From an uncultured Lachnospiraceae bacterium (GTDB lineage Bacteria; Bacillota; Clostridia; Lachnospirales; Lachnospiraceae), in assembly GCA_902798585.1 (NCBI GenBank), contig CADBXF010000003.1, positions 1 to 64,000 on the forward strand: a DNA stretch of 64,000 nt, read 5' to 3'. Below, in pieces: positions 45,143 to 53,500 of this stretch (position 1 is the stretch's first letter; each line of letters opens with the position of its first letter). Position numbers and translations under genes: made by a program. Below the pieces are notes generated by a model, which worked only from the letters and a program-made list of their open reading frames with translations, was not told the origin of the DNA and did not search any database.

Positions 45143-46156
45143 ATGAAGAAATTGTATGCGATCAGCGGTGTGACCGGAATGACCGGAAATGAGCTGGTTC
45201 GTCAGATCCTGGTTGACGGGAGCGAGGACCGGATCCTCGGTTTTGACAACTTTTATGCGTCCTCGATCGACACGGTGGCGGATCACATCGATGACCCGAG
45301 ATTCGAGTTTTTCGAGTATGACATCAACAATGCGGAGCAGATGGCGGATTTTGAGTCGCGGGTTGCTGCGATTGCCGGCAACTACGACGAGGTGATCTAC
45401 ATCAACTGCGCGGCGGTTGTTCACACGGAGCATTTTTACCATGTGTACGAGACCTTTGAGACGAATGTCGAGGGTATGAACAATTTCCTGCAGCAGGCGA
45501 TTCGCGTGGGTGCGCAGAAGTATATCAACTGCTCGACCTCCGAGGTGTACTCCATGAATTCGTGGAACGAGAACGGCGGTGTCCGCGAGGACGATTACCT
45601 CACGATGGCCGTCGCCGAGCACAGCCAGCGCACGAGCTACGCGACCGGCAAGCTCCTCACCGAATTTTTCATGAAGGATGTCGTGGATGAGGGGAAGATC
45701 AAGGGTTGCTCGATCCGTTTTGCCAATGTCTACAGCAAGGATGAGAGATACCCGAAACACATCATTCCGTTCATCATCAGCAGCTTCCGCGACAACGGCA
45801 AGGTTGTGCTTCTGGAGAACTCCAGAAAGAACCGCAGAACCTTCCTCAACAACTACGACAGCTGCAGCGCTGTGCTGGCTTTGGCAAACACCGACTCCGC
45901 CCTCGACGGAACGGTTTACAATGTCGCTACCGACGAGGAGATTTCCATCATCGATCTCGCGAAAATGTGCGCGGCGAAGATGGGCATCACCGACCCCGTG
46001 ATCGAGTTTAACGGCTACCGCGCATCGGATCCGGAGCGCCGACTCCTCTCGACCGAGAAGATTCGCACACGCACCTCCTGGAGACCGGCGGTAGGCCTTG
46101 AGAAGGGACTCGGCGAGTGCATCGAAAACTATCTGAAACAGAATCGGAAGGGATGA
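45143..46156 (+). CDS. NAD-dependent epimerase/dehydratase (extended SDR)
   Basis: 337 aa. Begins MKKLYAISGVTGMTGNELV, a GxxGxxG cofactor loop. It has NCSTSEVYS and the Tyr/Lys pair in RTSYATGKLLTEF, plus a C-terminal RASDPERRLLSTEKIR substrate region. It probably acts on an NDP-sugar. The ATG at 45143 follows GGCGGAG; an earlier in-frame ATG lacks a better ribosome site. The stop is followed within 2 bp by the next start, so it is coupled to the nucleotidyltransferase. Confidence 0.88.
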   Translation: MKKLYAISGVTGMTGNELVRQILVDGSEDRILGFDNFYASSIDTVADHIDDPRFEFFEYDINNAEQMADFESRVAAIAGNYDEVIYINCAAVVHTEHFYHVYETFETNVEGMNNFLQQAIRVGAQKYINCSTSEVYSMNSWNENGGVREDDYLTMAVAEHSQRTSYATGKLLTEFFMKDVVDEGKIKGCSIRFANVYSKDERYPKHIIPFIISSFRDNGKVVLLENSRKNRRTFLNNYDSCSAVLALANTDSALDGTVYNVATDEEISIIDLAKMCAAKMGITDPVIEFNGYRASDPERRLLSTEKIRTRTSWRPAVGLEKGLGECIENYLKQNRKG

Positions 46157-46157
46157 A

Positions 46158-46916
46158 ATGAAGGCAGCAATAATTACGGTGGCCGGCATTTCCAGCCGGT
46201 TTAACGAGGGAATTCCGGAGCAGAACAAGGAACTGAAGGCGATCTATCCGAAGGAAGACCGTGAGGCGACACTGCTTCATCATCTCCTCGAAAAATGCTC
46301 CTTCGCGGACCGCATCGCGGTCGTGGGGGGTTATAAATTCGGCGAGCTGAAGGCGTATTGCCAAGCGCTTGAGTCCGAGTACAGGAACAAGATCACCCTC
46401 GTTGAAAACACGCATTACAGCGATCTTGCGTCGGGATACAGCCTGTACCTCGGCCTTGCGGAGATTCTCCGGGAGGATGTTTCGGAGGTGCTCTTTATCG
46501 AGGGCGATCTGGATGTCGACGACGCGTCGTTTCATGCGGTTGTGAGCGCGGAGAAGAGTGTTTTAACTTACACCTTCGAACCCATTTACGCAAACAAGGC
46601 CGTCGTGCTTTACCAAAATGCCGACGGGGAATACCGCTACGCGTTTAACAGCAGCCACGGGCTCCTGACGATCGACGAGCCGTTCTCGTGCATCTTAAAC
46701 TCCGGGCAGACCTGGAAATTTACCGACATCGATGCGCTTCGCAAGGCGAACGAGCGCTTCTTTGCGGAGGACAAAGGGGGAACAAACCTCATAATTGTCC
46801 GCAATTACCTGGAGCTCGCGCCGGAGGTTGAGCTCGTCGGGCTTCACCGGTGGACCAACTGCAACACGAGAGAGGACTATCGAAAGATTCGAAAATACTG
46901 GGAGGACGAGAAATGA
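46158..46916 (+). CDS. LicC-like nucleotidyltransferase without winged helix
   Basis: 252 aa. The N-terminal nucleotide loop is IITVAGISSRFNEGI, with a conserved Lys soon after, and SDLASGYSLYLGL and EGDLDVDD follow, the second matching the acidic metal-binding site of LicC/PntC-type enzymes. It is a candidate CTP:phosphonoalkyl or phosphocholine cytidylyltransferase. It is more divergent from the two winged-helix copies than they are from each other. It overlaps the next gene by 4 bp. Its place between epimerase and dehydrogenase in the phosphonate unit favours a phosphonate substrate; that is inference. Confidence 0.8.
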   Translation: MKAAIITVAGISSRFNEGIPEQNKELKAIYPKEDREATLLHHLLEKCSFADRIAVVGGYKFGELKAYCQALESEYRNKITLVENTHYSDLASGYSLYLGLAEILREDVSEVLFIEGDLDVDDASFHAVVSAEKSVLTYTFEPIYANKAVVLYQNADGEYRYAFNSSHGLLTIDEPFSCILNSGQTWKFTDIDALRKANERFFAEDKGGTNLIIVRNYLELAPEVELVGLHRWTNCNTREDYRKIRKYWEDEK

Positions 46917-48100
46917 AATCGTTGAAGGAACGTCTCGCGGTTGTCGAGAAGCATGTAAAAGAGCAAAATGTCAAGGTGATGATCATCGGCCTCGGCAGCG
47001 TCGGCGCTTACCTGCTGGACTATCTGCTCAGCAGCAACGACCCTTCGCTTGGCATCGTTGTCGTGGGACGCGACAGCGCGAAGATGCAGACGAAGGTCAA
47101 TATCGCCCGCGTTGCGGGACTGATCCGCGGCGTCAACAAGTCGAAGATCGAGGTCGAGGGAGACGTCAATCTGGAGGATATCGATTCCATCGAACGGGCT
47201 ATCGCAAAGCACAAGCCGGATTTCATCGTGAACTCCAGCCGCGCATACCCCGGCCTTAAGTACGGCAGCATTTCCTGGAGCAATGTGCGAGCCTACGGAA
47301 TCTGGAGCCCGCTGTCCATCCGGTTTACGAAAAATGTCATGGAAGCCTGCGAGAGAGCGGCGGCCGACGCAGTGGTCATCAACACCTCGTACTCCGACGC
47401 GGTCATCCCGTGGCTTAAGAGCGCCGGCAAGGCGTATCCCGATTTCGGCTCGGGCAACCTGAACCATCTGGTTCCCCGCATGAAGTTTGCGATTGCGCAG
47501 ATGCTCGGAGTCGGGGACTTCTGGAATGTCGATGTGATGTTTGCCGCAGGGCACTTCCACGATGTATGTATCAGCAAGGAGGGCCAGACGGAGGGCGTCG
47601 ATCTTCCGCTTAAGATTTACTATAAGGGCGAGGAGAAGCAGCTTTCGCACGAGGCAATCTTTGCAGCCTGCAAGATTCCGATGCCCGTCGATCAGACGCG
47701 CAACATGATGAACGCCTCCTCGAATTATCAGATTATCTCGGCGGTGATTTCGGCGATCCGCACCGGCAAGAACCAGCGGGTGTTCACGCCCGGATTTGCC
47801 GGCGAGCTCGGAGGATATCCGGTCACGGTGGGCTATTTCGACGGCGCGCTCGATGCACGCATCGACGAGTCGGTATTTTCCTACGAGGTTATGAACAAAG
47901 CGAACCGCGCATCGATGGCGCTCGACGGCGTCGAGGATGTGACGGACGGCACCCTGATCTACACGGACGGCCTGATCGCGAAGGCGCAGAAGGCGTTCGG
48001 CGTGACGCTTCCGAAACGCGTGCCTTTCGCGAAGATCGAGGAGACGGCGAAGTTCATCATCGAGGAGATCATTCTCCCGCAGACCGAGGGAAAAAACTGA
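46913..48100 (+). CDS. Unrecognised Rossmann-fold dehydrogenase
   Basis: 395 aa. A dinucleotide loop VMIIGLGSVGAYLLDYL is preceded by a 20-residue helical start, then NIARVAGLIRGVNKSKIEVE and KPDFIVNSSRAYPGLKYGS. VVINTSYSDAVIPWL resembles the middle of malate- or opine-type dehydrogenases, but I cannot place the family. Between a nucleotidyltransferase and phosphonopyruvate decarboxylase it is a candidate to reduce phosphonopyruvate or phosphonoacetaldehyde, or to couple an amine to them, as an alternative to the missing transaminase. The ATG follows GGGAGG and overlaps the previous stop. Role is inference. Confidence 0.7.
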   Translation: MKSLKERLAVVEKHVKEQNVKVMIIGLGSVGAYLLDYLLSSNDPSLGIVVVGRDSAKMQTKVNIARVAGLIRGVNKSKIEVEGDVNLEDIDSIERAIAKHKPDFIVNSSRAYPGLKYGSISWSNVRAYGIWSPLSIRFTKNVMEACERAAADAVVINTSYSDAVIPWLKSAGKAYPDFGSGNLNHLVPRMKFAIAQMLGVGDFWNVDVMFAAGHFHDVCISKEGQTEGVDLPLKIYYKGEEKQLSHEAIFAACKIPMPVDQTRNMMNASSNYQIISAVISAIRTGKNQRVFTPGFAGELGGYPVTVGYFDGALDARIDESVFSYEVMNKANRASMALDGVEDVTDGTLIYTDGLIAKAQKAFGVTLPKRVPFAKIEETAKFIIEEIILPQTEGKN

Positions 48101-48141
48101 GAACAGGAGAGATTGTCCGGTTCGGACAACAGGAGTAAGCA

Positions 48142-49263
48142 ATGAAAGTAGACAGATTTACCGAGATACTCGGAGCTGATTTTTATACCGGCGTGCCGGA
48201 CAGCAAACTGAAGGCGCTCTGCAACTATCTGATGGACCGGTACGGAATCGATCCGCACCATCATGTCATTGCGGCAAATGAGGGAAACTGCACCGCGCTG
48301 GCAGCGGGCTATCATCTTGCAACGGGCAAGGTTCCGGTAGTTTACATGCAAAACAGCGGCGAGGGCAACGTGATCAATCCCGTTGCGTCGCTTTTGAACG
48401 ACAAGGTATACGCAATCCCGGTCATTTTTATCGTCGGCTGGCGCGGAGAGCCCGGCGTGCACGATGAGCCGCAGCACATTTACCAGGGGGAAGTGACAAT
48501 CAAGCTTCTCGAGGACATGGGAATCGAGTCGTTCGTCGTCGGCAAGGAGACGACCGACGAAGAGGTTGCCGCGGCGATGGAGAAATTCCGCGGAATTCTT
48601 GCGGAGGGCAGGGATGTCGCATTTGTCATCCGCGCAGGCGGACTTTCGGACGCGCCGAAGGTCGAGTACAAAAACGACAACACGATGGTCCGCGAGGAGA
48701 TTATCAAGCATATCGTGGCCGCAAGCGGGGAGGACCCGATCGTCTCCACCACCGGCAAGGCGAGCCGCGAGCTCTTTGAGACGAGAACGGCGAACGGCCA
48801 GAGCCACAAGTATGATTTCCTGACGGTGGGGTCCATGGGACACAGTTCGTCCATCGCCCTCGGCGTTGCGATCAACAAGCCGGAGCAGAGAATCTGGTGC
48901 GTGGACGGCGACGGCGCGGTGCTTATGCACATGGGCGCGATGGCGGTAATCGGAACAATCCGCCCGAAGAACCTGATTCACATTGTGATTAACAACGCCT
49001 CCCACGAGACGGTCGGAGGTATGCCTACCGTGGCGGGCTCCGTCGACCTGGTAGCCGTGGCAAAGGCGTGCGGATATCCGAAGGTCGTTTCCGTGGACAG
49101 CTTCGAGGCGCTGGATCGCGAGCTTACGAATGCGAAGGCCGGAGACGAGCTTTGCATGATTGAAGTAAAATGCTCCATCGGCGCCCGTGAGGATCTCGGA
49201 AGACCTACCGTGTCGGCGATTGAAAACAAAGAGAACTTCATGAATTATCTGAAGGAGCTTTGA
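48142..49263 (+). CDS. Phosphonopyruvate decarboxylase (AepY type)
   Basis: TPP-dependent enzyme making phosphonoacetaldehyde from phosphonopyruvate and thereby pulling the unfavourable PEP mutase step. 373 aa: FYTGVPDSKLKALCNYL and AANEGNCTALAAGYHLATGK (catalytic Glu in NEGN) in the pyrimidine domain, then WCVDGDGAVLMHMGAMAVIG and NNASHETVGGMP, the pyrophosphate/Mg site. AGGAG precedes the ATG. Normally the product goes to an aminotransferase (2-aminoethylphosphonate) or a reductase (2-hydroxyethylphosphonate). No aminotransferase is in this window. Confidence 0.95.
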   Translation: MKVDRFTEILGADFYTGVPDSKLKALCNYLMDRYGIDPHHHVIAANEGNCTALAAGYHLATGKVPVVYMQNSGEGNVINPVASLLNDKVYAIPVIFIVGWRGEPGVHDEPQHIYQGEVTIKLLEDMGIESFVVGKETTDEEVAAAMEKFRGILAEGRDVAFVIRAGGLSDAPKVEYKNDNTMVREEIIKHIVAASGEDPIVSTTGKASRELFETRTANGQSHKYDFLTVGSMGHSSSIALGVAINKPEQRIWCVDGDGAVLMHMGAMAVIGTIRPKNLIHIVINNASHETVGGMPTVAGSVDLVAVAKACGYPKVVSVDSFEALDRELTNAKAGDELCMIEVKCSIGAREDLGRPTVSAIENKENFMNYLKEL

Positions 49264-49281
49264 TACTGCGGGGGTTTGCCG

Positions 49282-50205
49282 ATGATTTCTGTGATTGTGC
49301 CGATTTACAATGTGGAACCGTATGTTCGGCAATGCATCGAAAGCCTGCTTGCGCAGACGGGGCCGGAGACGGAAATCCTGTTGATTGACGACGGATCGAC
49401 GGATCGGAGCGGTGTGATCGCGGAGGAATACAAGGACGGGCGAATTCGGGTTTTTCACCTGCAAAACGGCGGACTTTCCGCGGCGCGCAATTTCGGAATC
49501 GAACACGCGCGCGGCGAATGGCTGATGTTTGTGGACGGCGACGACTATGTCCTGCCGGAGTTCTGTTCCGCGCCCTTTGCCCTTGCGCAGGAGACAGGCG
49601 CCGATCTGGTCGCTTTCCGGTATTGCAAATACCGGGACGGGAAGACGGAGCAGGTCGCTGTTCCGGGGTGGCGCGAAGGGGAAGCCGACTGGTCCACAGC
49701 CGTCGATATAGGGCCTGAGCTCGCATGGAACAAGCTGTATCGAAAGAGCCTGTTCGAGGGAATCCGGTATCCGGTCGGGAAAGTGTACGAGGACATCGCC
49801 ACGACATACAAACTGATTCACGCTTCGCGAAAGAGCGTGTTTTCCGACAAGTGCCTGTATGTGTATCGAAAACGCCCCGGCAGTATTTCGGTAAACAAGA
49901 CGAAAGAGCGCCTGTATCAGGGGCTTGAGGCGGCGCTTGCCCGCAGGGAGGATTTGCGGAAGTGGGGCTATACCGGGAATCCGGACAATTTTCCGGAGTT
50001 TCGGGCGTGGGATATTATCGTTCTTGTGGAACCGTGCGAGGATGAAATGTATCGTCTGGCGGTTTCGGAGTTTGAAAAGGTCAAACGGGCCCCGGAGTGG
50101 ATGTCCCGGAAGCAGCGGATTTCGTTTTTTCTGTGGAAGCGGTGTAACGGGCTGTTCCGTATGATTCGCAAACGGTATGCCCGCCCGGCGCATCCGGCCG
50201 GGTGA
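49282..50205 (+). CDS. GT2-family glycosyltransferase
   Basis: 307 aa with the GT-A start MISVIVPIYNVEPYVRQCIE, LLIDDGSTDRS, the AARNFGIEHARGEW segment and the FVDGDDYV DxD-type site. Transfers a sugar from a nucleotide donor to the lipid-linked repeat unit. Together with the initiating transferase it is the only classical glycosyltransferase in the locus, so repeat units are small, LicD enzymes contribute linkages, or other transferases lie elsewhere. The ATG at 49282 follows GCGGGGG. Last gene of unit 2. Confidence 0.92.
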   Translation: MISVIVPIYNVEPYVRQCIESLLAQTGPETEILLIDDGSTDRSGVIAEEYKDGRIRVFHLQNGGLSAARNFGIEHARGEWLMFVDGDDYVLPEFCSAPFALAQETGADLVAFRYCKYRDGKTEQVAVPGWREGEADWSTAVDIGPELAWNKLYRKSLFEGIRYPVGKVYEDIATTYKLIHASRKSVFSDKCLYVYRKRPGSISVNKTKERLYQGLEAALARREDLRKWGYTGNPDNFPEFRAWDIIVLVEPCEDEMYRLAVSEFEKVKRAPEWMSRKQRISFFLWKRCNGLFRMIRKRYARPAHPAG

Positions 50206-50217
50206 CAAAGGTCTTCT

Positions 50218-50246
50218 GCTGCTTTCCGAAAAGGAAGGCAGCTTTT
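50218..50246 (+). terminator. Intrinsic terminator ending glycan unit 2
   Basis: GCTGCTTTCC at 50218-50227 pairs (one wobble) with GGAAGGCAGC at 50233-50242, followed by TTTTG. The gap from here to 50383 holds no gene that I can see. Confidence 0.75.
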
Positions 50247-50383
50247 GCGTTTTCTGCCTGAAAAAGGGGGGAACAGGAGACGCGGGAAGCGGTGCTTCCC
50301 TATGCGCAGCCGCAAAAAAGACGCAATATGCGGCGCGAAAATGCAGTAAAAAGCGTCATATGAGCAGTTTTGAACAATTATCC

Positions 50384-50413
50384 TTGCTTGGGGGTTTGCA
50401 TTTCCTGTATAAT
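50384..50413 (+). promoter_or_regulatory. Sigma-A promoter of the giant repeat protein
   Basis: TTGCTT at 50384-50389, an 18-bp spacer and TATAAT at 50408-50413, followed by a leader of about 60 bases. Confidence 0.7.
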
Positions 50414-50480
50414 GAAAATGTAATATAAGCGAGGAGGTCCGAAAGGACTGTGAAAAGGAGAATAGGCAAAGAAGGAGGGG

Positions 50481-50502
50481 GATGCACCGGGTGCGGTGCA
50501 TC
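50481..50502 (+). promoter_or_regulatory. Inverted repeat covering the start codon of the giant repeat protein
   Basis: GATGCACC (50481-50488) and GGTGCATC (50495-50502) are perfect inverted repeats six bases apart. The first arm contains the ATG at 50482. It would hide that start in a hairpin just after the ribosome site (AAGGAGG, 50472-50478). Confidence 0.65.
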
Positions 50503-53500
50503 GGGCAGACTATGAAAAAGAAAACATGTTTGTTACTGCTTGCATTACTTTTTGTGTTCGCCGGTCTCTCTGCGGTTGTGACGGCCGCAGCGGCAGATTC
50601 CGGCGTGTTTGTCGTGTATTACCATGCGGACTTAAACGCCGCGGCGTCGGGAACCACGACGACGGTCACTTACGGAGTAAACACGAAGACCAAGACCGTC
50701 GAGGAGCTCGGCTTTACCTCCAAGGAGAAGCGGTTCCTCGGCTGGAGAATCTACCGGGAGAAGGATCAGACCTGGAGAGTTAGGAAGCCGGACGGTACGG
50801 AAGGCTGGGCAAAGACACTGTCGACCGGCTACTCCTATGTCACCTACGGCAACGGATGCTCCGTTGGGGGTACCGTCAATGCCGGCGAGAATGTGCATTT
50901 CTATGCCACCTGGGACGATGTGGTCAAGTTTACGATTCGCTACCACGACCATGACAACTACCCGCCGGCGGGCAGCACCACCGAGGTTTATTACGGGTAT
51001 TCCACGCCGACGCTCACCTATCAGCAGATCGGATTTAACGACGCGAACCGAACCTTCCGGGGCTGGAAGGTATACCGCGAGTACGACAAAAGCTGGGCCG
51101 TGAAGACCGCGGACGGCGGCATGACCTGGTCGTCGAATGTAAACGCCGACACGCAGTATTATCTGTATCCGAACGGCGACATCGTAGCCAAGACGGCGCC
51201 GGTCGGTACCGTGGTACATTTTTACGGGCAGTGGATTGACTCGACGGGCTTCACAATCAAGTTTCATCCGAGCGATTCCGCGGCGGCAGTCAGCCGCACG
51301 CAGAGTGTCACTTACGGCGTAAACACCAAGACCTATACGAGCGGCGAGCTCGGAATCACGAACGGAACGCTCGCGATGAAGGGCTGGAAGGTATACCGCG
51401 AGTCCGATAAGAAGTGGCGCGTCCTGGATGCGAACAGCCAGGAAGGCTACTGGGCGACTTCGGTGCCTTCGGGCGGCAGCTATCAATTGTACGGCGACGG
51501 CTGTTATGTTGCCGAAACGGCGTATGCCGGAGACACCGTGCACTTCTATGCACAGTGGGCGGAAAATACATTTTTCGTAAAATACCACCGGGACGAGGAC
51601 GCTGCGGCGCACTCGACCGTGACCACCGTCGACAAGGTCAACGGAACGAAGATTCTCTCCGTCGCCGAGCTCGGCTTCCGCAAGGATTCATGCATCTTCC
51701 TCGGGTGGAAGGCGCAGAAGGAGAGAACCGGCGAGTGGCTCGTCCGCGGCGCCTCGGGAAGAGAGTGGTCGAAAACCTACACGGACGACAATATCGCGCT
51801 GATCTCCGACAAGGAATGGCTTCGCGACACCTCGGGAGCCGGCGAGACCGTGCATCTGTATGCGGTCTGGACGGAGGACGGCGTCATCGATGTGACGATA
51901 ACCGAGATCGGTGCGAAACCCAACGACGGCAAGGATGACTATGCCGCGATTCAGAAGGCTCTGAATCTGGCGAGGAGCTCGACGAATCCGATTATCGTCT
52001 ACCTCCCGGCCGGCGAATACCATATCAGCCGCGACCTCGGAATCTACTCCGACACGACGCTTTGGCTCGACGACAACGCCGTCATCATTCGGACCGACGA
52101 CCGGTGTCCGATGCTTCGGAACGGAACGCTCCAGGCCGGTGAGACCGCGAAGGGCGGCTACGAGGCCATTCACAACATCGTAATCCGCGGCGGAAAATGG
52201 GACGGCAATGTGACAAGCAAGGACAGCAGCGGGCGCGGCCTGTATTCGAAGAGTCTGTTCTTCTTCTACCACGGCGAGAATATCACAATCGCATCGACCG
52301 AGCTGACGGAGTGCTGCGGCTACCACTTTATCGAGCTGGCGGGCACGAAGGATGTCACCATAAGCGACTCGGTGTTCCGCGATTTCGTACCGGCGGCCGA
52401 CTCGGACGGGGAGACCGGCGGAGACGTGTATATCTCGGAAGCCATTCAGCTTGATTTTCCGGGCATCGGCAATGCGGACGAGGCGGTTCCGATCGACGGG
52501 ACGCCGTGCAAAAACGTTACGATATCCGGCTGTACCTTCCGGAATGTTCCCTCCGGCGTCGGAAACCATCATATCGCTTCGCAGAAATGCCGGAATGTGG
52601 AGATCAAGGGCAATACATTTTCCGGAATCGACGGATATTGCGTGATTCTCGCGGGCATGGAGGACGGCTCGGTTTACAACAACACGGCGACCGATGTCCA
52701 TGCGTTCCTGCGGGCGGAGCAGTGCTACGACTTCGAGGTGTTCGGAAACAATGTGCGCCACGGAAGCCGCAATATCAGCGCGGTACTCGATCTGATTGAG
52801 ATGAAAACCTCGGAGTTGACCATCCGAGACAACACCTTTACCGGAAGCGACCGCATGATTCTCAACTGCAAAAACTCCACGGTCAGCTTTAACGCCAACA
52901 CGGTCACCTACCCGGCCGGTTCGCATGTCGGAGAGAACGCGCTGTACTTCTATAACTCCGAAGCGGCCGTTATGACCAACACGATTACCAACGCGGGCTT
53001 GGCGGCGATTCGCTTTGCGAGCGGAAGCGAAGGTCTCATCGACGGAAACCGGATTACCGCTCCCGGCACTGCCGGCATCTATGTGACGGACAGTGTAATC
53101 TACGGAATCGTCGGAAACACGATTGATTATACCGGCAACAACGGAATGTGGATTGAGAGATCCGAGGTTACGATTGAGGACAATACCGTCACCAACAGCG
53201 GAACCAACGGAATTTACCTCGGCGATGTGTATGATACCACGGTCTGGGACAACACGATTGTGAACGCCGGAACGAACGGAATCTACATTTTGCGCGGCGA
53301 AATAAACATCACCGGCAACACGATTCTCGAAGCCGAAAAGTACGGAATCGTGGCGTACGGCAACACACAGCAGCTGAGCGGTTCGGTGAAGAACAACAAG
53401 CTCACCAACTGTACCGTCTATGTCCCGTCGCAGATTGAGAAGGCCAACAACACCGAGAGCACGGAGACCATCACCTTTACGGTTAATTACCACGAATCCG

